From assembly GCA_036787955.1 (NCBI GenBank), contig DAIQOI010000002.1, positions 292,538-356,537 of the forward strand: a stretch of 64,000 nt of DNA. The letters are read 5' to 3'. Below, piece after piece: positions 53,714-62,630 of the stretch. The position numbers and the translations under genes are program-made. Numbering within the stretch: the stretch's first letter is position 1; the number at the start of each line of letters is the position of its first letter. The DNA is from UBA2336 sp036787955 (GTDB lineage: Bacteria; Bacteroidota; Bacteroidia; Cytophagales; Cyclobacteriaceae). A model generated the notes under the pieces. That model made no database searches. It had not been told where the DNA came from and saw only the letters and a program-made list of their open reading frames with translations.

Positions 53714-54403
53714 ATGAAATCAGAAAAAACCAAAATCATCAACGGTTATCCCTTTATTCGCTATAATCCGAAAACCTACCCCGAAAATGAGGTTGTGGCC
53801 CGCAGCAAAGAATTTTACAGCTGGATGAACCAGCGCAGAACGGTACGCGATTTTTCTGACAAACCTGTGCCAAAGGAGGTGATTGAAAATTTAATCCTTA
53901 CCGCCTCAACCGCTCCGAGTGGCGCCCATAAACAACCCTGGACCTTTTGTGTGGTGAGTGATCCGGCCTGTAAAAGAAAAATACGCGAAGCCGCTGAAAA
54001 AGAAGAATACGAAAGCTACACACGCCGCATGGGCGAATCGTGGCTAAAGGATATCCAACCCCTGCAAACCGACTGGCATAAGCCATTTCTGGAAACAGCA
54101 CCTTACCTCATTGTGGTATTTAAAAAGCTTTATGGCTTGCAAGCCGATGGCACCAGGAGCAACCATTATTATGTGAATGAATCAGTAGGCATAGCCTGCG
54201 GATTTTTACTTGCTGCCATTTACCATGCCGGGCTCGTGGCGCTGACGCACACACCCAGCCCTATGCACTTCCTTACCAAAATTCTTAACAGGCCCGAAAA
54301 TGAACGACCTTTTTTACTTATTCCCGTTGGCTATCCTGCCCCTGAAACCTACGTGCCCGACCTGAAGCGCAAAAGTCTGGCTGAGATTGCCGCGTATTAC
54401 TAA
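53714..54403 (+). CDS. Nitroreductase-family FMN enzyme
   Basis: A 229-residue nitroreductase-fold protein. Recognisable are the FMN-contacting NQRRTVRDFSDKPVP near residue 36, the ASTAPSGAHKQPWTF block, and the C-terminal RPENERPFLLIPVGYPA. This variant resembles the iodotyrosine-deiodinase-like and BluB-like branches in its N-terminal YPENEVVARSKEFYSWMN. The substrate is unknown. The start at 53714 follows TAACTTTTG, a -7-like element only 2 bp upstream; an in-frame TTG at 53693 is unlikely. Confidence 0.85.
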   Translation: MKSEKTKIINGYPFIRYNPKTYPENEVVARSKEFYSWMNQRRTVRDFSDKPVPKEVIENLILTASTAPSGAHKQPWTFCVVSDPACKRKIREAAEKEEYESYTRRMGESWLKDIQPLQTDWHKPFLETAPYLIVVFKKLYGLQADGTRSNHYYVNESVGIACGFLLAAIYHAGLVALTHTPSPMHFLTKILNRPENERPFLLIPVGYPAPETYVPDLKRKSLAEIAAYY

Positions 54404-54431
54404 ACTCATGTTAAGTTGTATTCGAATGATG

Positions 54432-55907
54432 CTAGCCAGCATATACTCCCTGTATGCATGTTTTGCAGGTGAGCTTGCCGGTGAGGGCCGAAGGCTTAAA
54501 CATTGACTTACCCAGCAGCACGCGTACACACTCCTGAATGCCTTCGGTAATAGACGGGTGCGGATGCACGCACTCGGCCAGCTCCTCAATTCCCTTGTTC
54601 ATGGAAATAAGCACCGCTACCGCCTGGATGGCACTGGACGCATGATTGCCCACTACTTTCATCCCCAGAATTTTCATTTCGTGGTCATTGGTAACCAACA
54701 GTTTGATAAATCCCTGTGTGTTGCGTTTGGCAATAGCCCTCGGAATACAACTGTAATCAACCGTTGCAACTTTGTAATCCAGGCCTTTTTCGCGTGCCTG
54801 CACTTCGTTTAAGCCCACCCCTGCTACTTCGGGATTGAGGAACATGATGGTACTGATGTTTTCATAAATCAGTTTGCGCCTGGGGTTTCCGAATATTTTT
54901 TCTACCGCATAACGGCCTTCCAGCTCACCCACATTCACCAGTGAAATATCTGCGGTTATATCGCCTACGGCAAAAATGTGCGGTATGTTGGTTTGTGTGT
55001 CGGTATCTTCTATTCCGCGCTTGGAGATATGAATATCTACTTTGGTCTCATCCCACAAATCTTCATAGTTGGGCGTGCGGCCTACGGCCACCAGTGCTTT
55101 TTCTACATTAAATATCTCGCGGGCTCCATCGTTGTATTCCAGCTCATACTCTACCCTTCCGTTTTTTATTTCCATACGTATCAAATGGGAGTTGCGATGA
55201 ATAAGCACACCGTTGTTTTCCATATTGCGCTCTATTACACGCACCACATCTTCATCTTCGAATGGCAGTATCCGGTCGCCCTTATCAATTAAATGTACTT
55301 TGGTTTTACCAAAACCAGAAAATATGGTAGCATATTCACATCCGATAACACCCGCACCTACAATCACCATGCTCTCCGGAAAATCATCCATATTCTCAAT
55401 ACCCTCGCTGGTCATTACTATTTTTTCATCGATGGGCAGTTCCGGCAAATAACGCGGGCGGCTTCCTGTTGCAAGGATGATGTAGTCGGCATAGACCACT
55501 TCTTTTTGTGTGCCATTGGAAATTTCCACTTCATGCTCACCAACCAGGCGGGCACTGCCCTTTTTAAAGAAAAGGTATGGTCCCAGTGGCGACTGTTTGA
55601 TTAGATCCATGTGCTCTTCCAGCAACTGTCTTCTTTCGGCAACAGCTTTGCGCACCTCGTCCTGTATTTCTTTATAAGAAATTTCGGGTACGTGGATGTT
55701 GTACCTGCGAAGGTTTTTGCGGAAGCTTGCAGCTTCGCGCGATAACTCCCACCATGTTTTTGAAGAAAGTGCGCCATTTGTAACACCTGCCCCACCCACC
55801 CGGTTGCGTTCAACGAGCAATACTTTCTTTTTAAAATCAAGGGCACGCATGGCCGCGGCATAGCCGGAAGGACCAGCCCCGATAACGACCAAATCGAATT
55901 TTTCCAT
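54432..55907 (-). CDS. Pyridine-nucleotide oxidoreductase, dihydrolipoamide-dehydrogenase-like, lacking the redox disulfide
   Basis: A 491-residue flavoprotein with the FAD loop VVIGAGPSGYAAAM (residues 7-20), a second nucleotide loop MVIVGAGVIGCEYATIF, the FAD ribityl motif HIFAVGDITAD, and the catalytic His-Glu pair in HPHPSITEGIQE. The usual GGTCLNxGCIPSK is replaced by GGAGVTNGALSSKT, with neither active-site cysteine. The C-terminal tail has a CxxC (LTCKTC). Without the disulfide it may work as a transhydrogenase, an NAD(P)H oxidase or a ferredoxin-type partner. It is convergent with the nitroreductase gene. Confidence 0.85.
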   Translation of the reverse strand: MEKFDLVVIGAGPSGYAAAMRALDFKKKVLLVERNRVGGAGVTNGALSSKTWWELSREAASFRKNLRRYNIHVPEISYKEIQDEVRKAVAERRQLLEEHMDLIKQSPLGPYLFFKKGSARLVGEHEVEISNGTQKEVVYADYIILATGSRPRYLPELPIDEKIVMTSEGIENMDDFPESMVIVGAGVIGCEYATIFSGFGKTKVHLIDKGDRILPFEDEDVVRVIERNMENNGVLIHRNSHLIRMEIKNGRVEYELEYNDGAREIFNVEKALVAVGRTPNYEDLWDETKVDIHISKRGIEDTDTQTNIPHIFAVGDITADISLVNVGELEGRYAVEKIFGNPRRKLIYENISTIMFLNPEVAGVGLNEVQAREKGLDYKVATVDYSCIPRAIAKRNTQGFIKLLVTNDHEMKILGMKVVGNHASSAIQAVAVLISMNKGIEELAECVHPHPSITEGIQECVRVLLGKSMFKPSALTGKLTCKTCIQGVYAG

Positions 55908-55958
55908 AATACGGGTTGTTTGAACTCTTCAAATTAAGTAAAGGGCTATAATTTAAAC

Positions 55959-55966
55959 TATCTTTG
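55959..55966 (+). promoter_or_regulatory. Bacteroidota-type -7 box before the second sensor kinase
   Basis: TATCTTTG matches TAnnTTTG exactly and ends 7 bp before the start codon at 55974, so transcription would begin at or within a few bases of the ATG. Confidence 0.5.
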
Positions 55967-55973
55967 CGTGCCG

Positions 55974-57944
55974 ATGAGAAAGTTGCTGAATGATTATTTC
56001 CGCCTGGGTACCCTAAAAACCCCTCATTATTTACACCGCAGTATTATTCTTGCCAACCAGTTTGCACTGGTCATGTTTCTCCTTACTGTGTTGTATATTA
56101 GCGTTTTACTTGTTTTAACAGGTCTTACCCCGGGCATTTTACGCATCGGCACGTCTTTGTTTTTCTACCCCCTCATTCCTGCGCTGCTGCACGCCGGGTA
56201 CCATGTTGCCGGGCGGCTTCTTGCCTCCTGCTTCATCCCCGTATTTATCATAATTCTCATGACTTTTGCTTCCGAAACCGACACACCTCTAATCTACAAT
56301 GCTTCCTACTTCCCGCCCCGCATACTGGCCATGGCTACGTGCATTATGCCCCTGTTTGTATTCGATACGTTGCGCGAAAAAAAATGGATTACCGTTGCAC
56401 TGATGATATGCGGGATATGTGTTTTAGGATACGACTACCTGTTAGGTGTGTTCGGCCGCACCGTAGAAGTATACGCACGCCCGGACCTGTTTTTGTATTA
56501 CAATCTGGTATTCGCCATTCACTTTGCCATGCTCACTTCATCGGCATTTCTGATGAAACGAATGACCGACCTGAAAGATGATGAAAACATTCAACTGATG
56601 GAAGAATTGAACCAGAAGAACAAATCATTGGAAACTGCACTGATGGAACAGGAAATGCTGAACGAAGAAATAACCGCACAGACTGAAGAATTGCGCACCA
56701 GCCAGGAAAAACTACGCGAAGCATATGATGTCATTGAAAAACAAAAAGAAGAGTTGCATAAATACAATGCAAGTCTTGAAGAACTGGTCCGCCTGAAAAG
56801 TCGTGACCTTATGAAAGCCAATGAGGAGTTATCGAAATACAACAGCGAATTGCGGCAATTTTCTTACACCATCTCCCACAATCTTCGGGCTCCTGTTGCA
56901 CGCCTCATTGGTCTATCCCACCTGCTGGCCCGAGAAATGGAAGGATTTACTGGCGAACAGCAGCATATGCTTAAGCTTTTATGTAAATCAACATCGGATC
57001 TGGACAACATCATCCGGGATTTAAATAAAATCATTGACATCCGAAACGAAATATATGGCATTAAGGAAAAGGTTAACCTGTTTCAGGAGGTATCGCGCAT
57101 TTTACTCACTTTAAAAGAGCAGATTCCGGCAGATGCACAGATAGAAACCCGCTTCGAGGAGGCACCTTATGTGTATGGTGTTCACCCCATGATCAACAGC
57201 ATCTTGTTTAACCTGATTAGCAATGCCATTAAATACAGAGCTTATACACGACCCCTTCGGTTAACGCTGCAGTCGAAGATGAACGGAAGCAATGTGGTAC
57301 TGACAGTTACGGACAATGGGCTGGGCATCAACATGCAGCAGTTTGGCAAAGATCTCTTTGCCATGTACAAGCGATTTCACACCCATACCGATGGCAAGGG
57401 GCTTGGTTTGTATCTGGTTAAAACGCAAATGGAACTAATGGGTGGAAAAGTGGAAGTACATAGCGAGCTGAACATCGGCACAACTTTTACGCTCACATTT
57501 AGCAAACCGGCAGATGTGGAAGGACAAATATGCTTTGAAAGTGAATATGGCAAGATCTACTTCAATGCACGCCTGAATATGTGCGGCATAACATGGAAAA
57601 AACAAGTAACCAGCAATGCCTACAGAGATTTATTTTTGCAGTGCCTGAACATGTTGCGGCTATATAACACACCTTTCTGGATGAGCGATCTCCGCAAGCT
57701 GGGACAAGTGGCACCCGAAGACCAGAAGTGGATGCTAACTACTATTTTACCAGATGCAATTAATCTTGGGCTCTCGCACATAGCCGTGATATACGACCCT
57801 GCTCAACACAACGACGATTACCTGAAAAAAATAGCTGCCAACATACACCAGCTAAGAGCGACCGTAAAATTTTTCACTACCACAAATGAAGCTGAAACCT
57901 GGGTGGAAAGTGTACTGGAGACCCTGGAAATCAGGCCGAATTAA
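55974..57944 (+). CDS. Sensor histidine kinase with C-terminal STAS-like domain
   Basis: A 656-residue membrane kinase. Residues ~20-205 hold about six hydrophobic helices; a coiled coil (~210-290) leads to the phosphoacceptor His302 in SHNLRAPVARL. The HATPase_c domain has LISNAIKYRA, VTDNGLGIN and GKGLGLYLVKTQME. After it, residues ~520-650 form an extra domain with ITWKKQVTSNAYRDLF, TPFWMSDLRKLGQVAPED and a final beta-alpha unit, resembling SpoIIAA/STAS-like folds. A GTG at 55968 could also start. The end overlaps the convergent ctlX-like gene by 14 bp. Confidence 0.85.
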   Translation: MRKLLNDYFRLGTLKTPHYLHRSIILANQFALVMFLLTVLYISVLLVLTGLTPGILRIGTSLFFYPLIPALLHAGYHVAGRLLASCFIPVFIIILMTFASETDTPLIYNASYFPPRILAMATCIMPLFVFDTLREKKWITVALMICGICVLGYDYLLGVFGRTVEVYARPDLFLYYNLVFAIHFAMLTSSAFLMKRMTDLKDDENIQLMEELNQKNKSLETALMEQEMLNEEITAQTEELRTSQEKLREAYDVIEKQKEELHKYNASLEELVRLKSRDLMKANEELSKYNSELRQFSYTISHNLRAPVARLIGLSHLLAREMEGFTGEQQHMLKLLCKSTSDLDNIIRDLNKIIDIRNEIYGIKEKVNLFQEVSRILLTLKEQIPADAQIETRFEEAPYVYGVHPMINSILFNLISNAIKYRAYTRPLRLTLQSKMNGSNVVLTVTDNGLGINMQQFGKDLFAMYKRFHTHTDGKGLGLYLVKTQMELMGGKVEVHSELNIGTTFTLTFSKPADVEGQICFESEYGKIYFNARLNMCGITWKKQVTSNAYRDLFLQCLNMLRLYNTPFWMSDLRKLGQVAPEDQKWMLTTILPDAINLGLSHIAVIYDPAQHNDDYLKKIAANIHQLRATVKFFTTTNEAETWVESVLETLEIRPN

Positions 57945-58863
57945 ATAAACCGGCCATCATGCAGCGCACACTGCCGCCTCCATAGCGTTCGATGGTGGGC
58001 ACGGGAATAACCAGTATGTCAACCAGCGAGGTAATAGCATCAAGCTGACCCGGCAACAGCGAGCGATAGGCCGAATCCGACATGACCAACACCGGATGCC
58101 CGTGCCGTGAACGTATCTCCATCATATTGCCCGCAAATGATTTCATTTGTGCATAACTGATGGCTATTATGCGATGCCCGGTGCTGCGAAAGCTGCCAAG
58201 CAACAACTCCCTGTCGTGATCACGGTGAATGGCATCCAGACAAATCAGCACCAGTTTGGTAGCCACTGCGAGCACCACATTGGTATGATAGACCGGATGA
58301 TTGTGCTCGTCAACAGCATGGAATACTACCGGTTTGAAATGCAATTCCCTGCAAACCTCGTGTACCAGCACTTCGTGGGTACGCGGTGAAAGGCTGGCAT
58401 AAGCGATTCGGTTAACGTAATCAAACACCAGACTACCCGTTCCTTCCAGAAAGATATTTTGCTTTTCGTAACCTGTAAAGTCTTTTAACTTTTGGATAGC
58501 ATATATTTTTCCCAGCGCATCCACAACATCCATTCGCCTCTCGGCTCTGCGTGTTGCTGCCTGCATCGGATATAATACAACGGTTCCATCGGCATGAAAA
58601 GAAATCCAGTTGTTGGGGAAAATAGCATCGGGCTTTCGGGGCTGCGGTGTATCTTCAAAAACATGAACCTGTACATCGTGCGATTTTAACAGATCAACCA
58701 TTCGGTCAAATTCCTCAACCGCCCTGTTGTGTATGTTGTGCTCCTGCTCATCAGGTGGCTGCTGAAAAGCATTGGTAAGCGAAGTTTCGTGGTTAAAACC
58801 AAAAAAAGCCGGCCTTATCATCAACACCGCGCCGGGTGCCTGGTTATGTTCCGATTTGTTCAT
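57931..58863 (-). CDS. CtlX-like / arginine-deiminase-family hydrolase
   Basis: A 310-residue pentein-fold enzyme. The guanidino-binding Asp lies in PDAIFPNNW, further catalytic residues are the Glu in FLEGTGSLVFD and the His in YHTNVVLAV, and the nucleophile is Cys301 in GGSVRCMMA near the C terminus. This set matches the citrulline/dimethylarginine hydrolase-like family found in Bacteroidota as CtlX. It acts on an amidino or ureido group of an arginine-derived compound; the exact substrate is not certain. It is divergent from the PAP2 gene. Confidence 0.85.
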   Translation of the reverse strand: MNKSEHNQAPGAVLMIRPAFFGFNHETSLTNAFQQPPDEQEHNIHNRAVEEFDRMVDLLKSHDVQVHVFEDTPQPRKPDAIFPNNWISFHADGTVVLYPMQAATRRAERRMDVVDALGKIYAIQKLKDFTGYEKQNIFLEGTGSLVFDYVNRIAYASLSPRTHEVLVHEVCRELHFKPVVFHAVDEHNHPVYHTNVVLAVATKLVLICLDAIHRDHDRELLLGSFRSTGHRIIAISYAQMKSFAGNMMEIRSRHGHPVLVMSDSAYRSLLPGQLDAITSLVDILVIPVPTIERYGGGSVRCMMAGLFNSA

Positions 58864-58881
58864 GTTCTGACTAATTACCGG

Positions 58882-58889
58882 TAATTTTG
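58882..58889 (+). promoter_or_regulatory. Bacteroidota-type -7 box before the PAP2 gene
   Basis: TAATTTTG matches TAnnTTTG exactly, 15 bp before the ATG at 58905. A TTG at 58856 lies 23 bp upstream, slightly beyond the normal spacing. Confidence 0.5.
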
Positions 58890-58904
58890 CACAAAAAGAA
58901 TCAC

Positions 58905-59471
58905 ATGCTCGAAAAACTTATCGAAGCCGATAAAAATTTATTGCTCACCATCAATCGGTGGCATGCACCCTGGCTGGATCCTGTTATGCTCTTTCTTACC
59001 CAAACGTGGGCATGGATACCGTTGTATGCCTTGTTGATTTATTTTATTATCAAAATCTATAAAAAACGTTCGTGGATACCGCTCACGGGTGCTGCACTTA
59101 CTGTATTGTTTGCCGACCGCCTTACCAGCGGACTGATGAAACCTTTTTTTGCAAGGCCCCGCCCCTCGCACGAGCCCGACATGGCCGGTGTGCTGCATCT
59201 TGTAAACGGCTACAAAGGCAGTGAATTTGGTTTCGTTTCGGGGCATGCAGCCAATAGTTTTGGTGTAGCCTTATTCGTGTGGCTTATTTTAAGAGACCAT
59301 TACCCCCACAGTGCCTGGCTTTTTGCCTGGGCTGCCTTTATGAGCTATACCCGACTCTATCTGGGTGTGCATTATCCGGGCGATATACTGGGCGGAGCAC
59401 TAACCGGACTGATGTGCGCAGGCATTGTGTATTGGTCAATAAAAAAACATTTGCGCAAAAGTGTTTACTGA
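58905..59471 (+). CDS. PAP2-family membrane phosphatase
   Basis: A 188-residue integral membrane phosphatase with five to six helices. Motif C1 is KPFFARPRP, C2 is VSGHAANSFG and C3 is YTRLYLGVHYPGDI, so all catalytic Lys/Arg, Ser-Gly-His and Arg/His residues are kept. It probably dephosphorylates undecaprenyl pyrophosphate or a lipid phosphate. The ATG at 58905 is preferred; the TTG at 58887 lies within the -7 element. It overlaps the next, convergent gene by 7 bp. Confidence 0.9.
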   Translation: MLEKLIEADKNLLLTINRWHAPWLDPVMLFLTQTWAWIPLYALLIYFIIKIYKKRSWIPLTGAALTVLFADRLTSGLMKPFFARPRPSHEPDMAGVLHLVNGYKGSEFGFVSGHAANSFGVALFVWLILRDHYPHSAWLFAWAAFMSYTRLYLGVHYPGDILGGALTGLMCAGIVYWSIKKHLRKSVY

Positions 59472-60181
59472 TTGCGGCTGATTACTTCTCCCCCCAGCGT
59501 TGTGGTCGAATCAATTATATCCGGATTGCCGCTGTAATGCACTATCGCACCCATTGAAGCTTTCACTTTTATTTCTCCGGCAACATGCACTCTTACATCA
59601 GCACCCATACCGGCTTTTACACGACATACTTCGGACTGCAACTGGCGTGCATTTAAAATCGATCCCATGCCGGCTTTTACATCCAGCATTTCGGTTTTAC
59701 CAGAAAGCCGGTTGTCACTTCCCATGTTGCATTTTACATACAGATTTTTTGCCTTTACATGCAGGCTCACCTGAGCGCCCATATCGCTTTCGATAAGCAG
59801 GTTGCGCGAAACCAACCATCCATCATTATCAACTATAGCTCCTGCTTTTGCCGAAATTTCATCCAGGCTTTTGTAATACAACAACACCCGCACATAGTCC
59901 GAGCTGCGGTTTTCTTTCCAGTCGTTCAGGTATTTGCGGTTGCGCATCTTCAACACCAGCTGGTCGTCATCAACTTCCGCAACCACATCGTCTGAATCCA
60001 TGCGTCCGTAATCCAGCAAAATTGAGTTCTTATCAGCCGGTACAAGCGTAACCTTAAAGGGCCCAAACACCGATATTCTGGTAAAATTTTCCGGTACATC
60101 GTAATTGCGCCTTTGCTGCCCAACGGCAACCCGGACGACAGCAATGGTAAGTAACAGTGATACCAATCGCATGAACTTCAT
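59465..60181 (-). CDS. Secreted head-GIN-domain (DUF2807-like) protein
   Basis: A 238-residue exported protein. The signal peptide is MKFMRLVSLLLTIAVVRVAVG. The mature region is a beta-solenoid-like repeat in which VKAGMGSIL, VKAGMGADV and VKASMGAIV recur about every 20 residues. This Ala-Gly-Met-Gly pattern and the N-terminal FTRISVFGPFKVTL fit the putative auto-transporter adhesin head-GIN domain of Bacteroidota. Function is unknown. The start is ATG 60181; an upstream ATG at 60196 is also in frame. Confidence 0.8.
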   Translation of the reverse strand: MKFMRLVSLLLTIAVVRVAVGQQRRNYDVPENFTRISVFGPFKVTLVPADKNSILLDYGRMDSDDVVAEVDDDQLVLKMRNRKYLNDWKENRSSDYVRVLLYYKSLDEISAKAGAIVDNDGWLVSRNLLIESDMGAQVSLHVKAKNLYVKCNMGSDNRLSGKTEMLDVKAGMGSILNARQLQSEVCRVKAGMGADVRVHVAGEIKVKASMGAIVHYSGNPDIIDSTTTLGGEVISRNQ

Positions 60182-60199
60182 ATCCGACAGACGCACAAC

Positions 60200-60790
60200 C
60201 TAACGATAGGGTTGCATGAGCCGCTGCACATATTTTCCGATGATATCAAACTCCAGATTCACCACATCGCCAATCTGCATAAAAGGAAACGCAGTATGCT
60301 GGTAGGTATATGGAATAACAGCTACCCGAAAGGATTTTTCCGTAACATGGTAACAGGTAAGGCTTACACCGTTAACACAGATGCTTCCCTTTTCAACGAG
60401 TATTGCCTCCTTTGCAGGCTCGAAAGAAAAATCAAATAACCAGCTCCCATCTGCTTCGGTTATGCCGCAGCAAACACCGGTCTGGTCCACATGGCCCTGT
60501 ACAAGGTGCCCGTCCAGTCGGCCGCTCACAGGCATACTGCGTTCCAGGTTTAACCGGTCACCGGTTTTCAGCAAGGCCAGGTTTGACTTTTGCAACGTTT
60601 CGGCTACTGCGGTCACCCAGTGGCAGGATCCGTCCACGGCCGTCACGGTTAGGCACACACCGTTGTGTGCCACACTCTGATCAGGCCGCAGTGTGCTCGA
60701 CAATTTACTGCGCACGCAAAAGTGGCGATTGCCTCTTTCGCTGCGTATTTCTGTTATTTCGCCTACTTCTTCAACGATTCCGGTAAACAT
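60200..60790 (-). CDS. ribE: Riboflavin synthase, alpha subunit
   Basis: Dismutates two 6,7-dimethyl-8-ribityllumazine molecules to riboflavin. The 196-residue protein has two tandem lumazine-binding repeats: MFTGIVEEVGEI with VAHNGVCLTVTA, and GHLVQGHVDQTGV with SICVNGVSLTC. The start ATG at 60790 lies one base after the stop of the upstream amidohydrolase gene, so they are probably translated together. Other rib genes are not in the window. Confidence 0.95.
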   Translation of the reverse strand: MFTGIVEEVGEITEIRSERGNRHFCVRSKLSSTLRPDQSVAHNGVCLTVTAVDGSCHWVTAVAETLQKSNLALLKTGDRLNLERSMPVSGRLDGHLVQGHVDQTGVCCGITEADGSWLFDFSFEPAKEAILVEKGSICVNGVSLTCYHVTEKSFRVAVIPYTYQHTAFPFMQIGDVVNLEFDIIGKYVQRLMQPYR

Positions 60791-60791
60791 G

Positions 60792-62444
60792 TTACTTCTT
60801 ACTATCCAGCTTTTGCAGCGCTTCAAGCTGGTCAGGCCGCAAGGTAGGATATTTTATGCCCAGTTGATCCAGATACGTTTTGTACTTTACCGGGTTATAG
60901 TAGTAAGGCTTCAGTTTGGGTTTAAACTCTTCCATGATTTTCTGGTTCAGGTAAATAGCCGGGTTATCTTTTTCACCCACCAACGGGATGTATTGGGTTT
61001 CTCTGGTTTGTTCATTGCGGTAATAATCCCAGGCATCTGCAATAATCTGGGGCTTCAGCAATAAATCAACCAGCGTCATAGCCTCGGCTTTGGCCCCCTG
61101 TACGATGCCTTTGTGAGCTATGGGTGTAGCCATGGATATGGCATTGCTCCAGTGGTGCCCAGGTAAACCGGGAATATTGGACGGATACCGCAAAACAATG
61201 GTAGGCAATGACCAGCTGATGTCGGCAATGTCGTCCGAACCTCCGCCCATGGCCATCAGCTGCCGACCCATCACATTTACCGTGCCCGTAGGTGTAGGCA
61301 GGCCCAGGGTATCCAGTTTGGAGGCAAGTCCTTCCACTTTGGGCGATTTCATTTCCAGCTGAACCGCCCTGGCCAGCAACTGATCTTCGGGCGACCACTG
61401 CGGCAACCCTACTTTTTTGATGTTTTCGTACATGGCCTCTGCGAGTGGTTTGTTGAAGTGACCCGGCCATGCCGATCCCAGTATTTCGTAGCTGAATTTG
61501 GTGTCGGTCATCAGTGCTGCACCTTCGGCAATCTTCACCCCTATATCGAACAAGCGTTTTATATCAGGATAGGTGCGTTCACGGAAATAATACCACACCG
61601 AAGCTTTCGATGGCACCACATTGGGTTGGTCACCCCCGTCGGAAATGACGTAGTGTGAGCGCTGTGTAAGCTCCAGGTGCTCGCGCCTGAAGTTCCAACC
61701 GATATTCATCAGCTCCACCGCATCGAGTGCGCTGCGCCCGCGCCACGGAGCACCGGCAGCATGCGCAGCCGACCCTTCAAACGTAAACCGAACTGAAACT
61801 AAGCCATTGTTGCCTGCATCGCCATACGACACACCCAGGTTGTTGCCCACATGCGTAAATATGCAGGCATCCACATCCTTAAAATATCCGGCCCGCACAT
61901 AGTAGGCCTTGGTACCTACCAGCTCTTCGGCAATGCCGGGCCACAACATAAGTGTACCGGGTATTTTATCACGTTCCATAATCTTTTTCAGCGCCAGCGC
62001 TGCGAGAATGTTCACGGCCTGCCCTGAGTTATGCCCTTCTCCATGCCCGGGCGCTCCTTCTACCAACGGATCGTGATACGCCACGCCTGGCTTCTGCGAA
62101 GCTTTCGGGATGCAGTCCACATCCGAACCCAGCGCAATTACCGGCTTGCCCGTACCCCAGGTGGCTATCCAGGCCGTAGGCACACCGGCAATGCCGCGCT
62201 GTACCCTAAAGCCGTTTTTTTCAAGCAAGGAGGTGAGGTAGTTCAACGTTTCAAATTCCTGAAATCCCAGCTCGGCAAAACTGAATAACATGTCGTTGAT
62301 TTGCTGACCAAGCGGTGCAAGTTTTTCCACTTCGGCTACTGCCTCGGCTTTGAGCTTGTCTATGCGTTGCTGGTCGGGCTGGGCCAATAAGCACAACACC
62401 ATGAACTGCAGAATGAACAAGGTAAAAATAGACTTCATAGGCAA
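60792..62444 (-). CDS. Exported M20-family amidohydrolase
   Basis: A 550-residue zinc-dependent hydrolase of the AbgB/peptidase M20D type. A signal peptide (SIFTLFILQFMVLCLLAQP) sends it to the periplasm. Metal-site motifs are LGSDVDCIP, the PGHGEGHNSGQAVNILAA block, PGIAEELVGTKAYYV with the catalytic Glu, and HAAGAPWRGRSALDAVEL. It probably cleaves N-acyl or aminobenzoyl-glutamate-like amides; the substrate is not certain. Starts at 62444 or 62438 both keep the signal peptide. It heads a two-gene unit with ribE. Confidence 0.85.
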   Translation of the reverse strand: MPMKSIFTLFILQFMVLCLLAQPDQQRIDKLKAEAVAEVEKLAPLGQQINDMLFSFAELGFQEFETLNYLTSLLEKNGFRVQRGIAGVPTAWIATWGTGKPVIALGSDVDCIPKASQKPGVAYHDPLVEGAPGHGEGHNSGQAVNILAALALKKIMERDKIPGTLMLWPGIAEELVGTKAYYVRAGYFKDVDACIFTHVGNNLGVSYGDAGNNGLVSVRFTFEGSAAHAAGAPWRGRSALDAVELMNIGWNFRREHLELTQRSHYVISDGGDQPNVVPSKASVWYYFRERTYPDIKRLFDIGVKIAEGAALMTDTKFSYEILGSAWPGHFNKPLAEAMYENIKKVGLPQWSPEDQLLARAVQLEMKSPKVEGLASKLDTLGLPTPTGTVNVMGRQLMAMGGGSDDIADISWSLPTIVLRYPSNIPGLPGHHWSNAISMATPIAHKGIVQGAKAEAMTLVDLLLKPQIIADAWDYYRNEQTRETQYIPLVGEKDNPAIYLNQKIMEEFKPKLKPYYYNPVKYKTYLDQLGIKYPTLRPDQLEALQKLDSKK

Positions 62445-62600
62445 CAGGTTTTCGGGAAAGATAAGAATTGCAACCAGTTGAAAAAGCCGATTTTACATGG
62501 ATTGAGGTACGCTGCTTTTCGCACCGTCCAGGAAACTAAATCATTTTTATTTCCACCCGATTATCCCAAAGCATCTGCTGCATATCTGCGCATCTATTGC

Positions 62601-62608
62601 TACATTTG
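62601..62608 (+). promoter_or_regulatory. Bacteroidota-type -7 box before the broken 2TM gene
   Basis: TACATTTG matches TAnnTTTG exactly and precedes the decayed 2TM-domain gene, suggesting the promoter outlived the reading frame. Confidence 0.4.
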
Positions 62609-62630
62609 AAAAACCCAAGTAATCCTGCAT

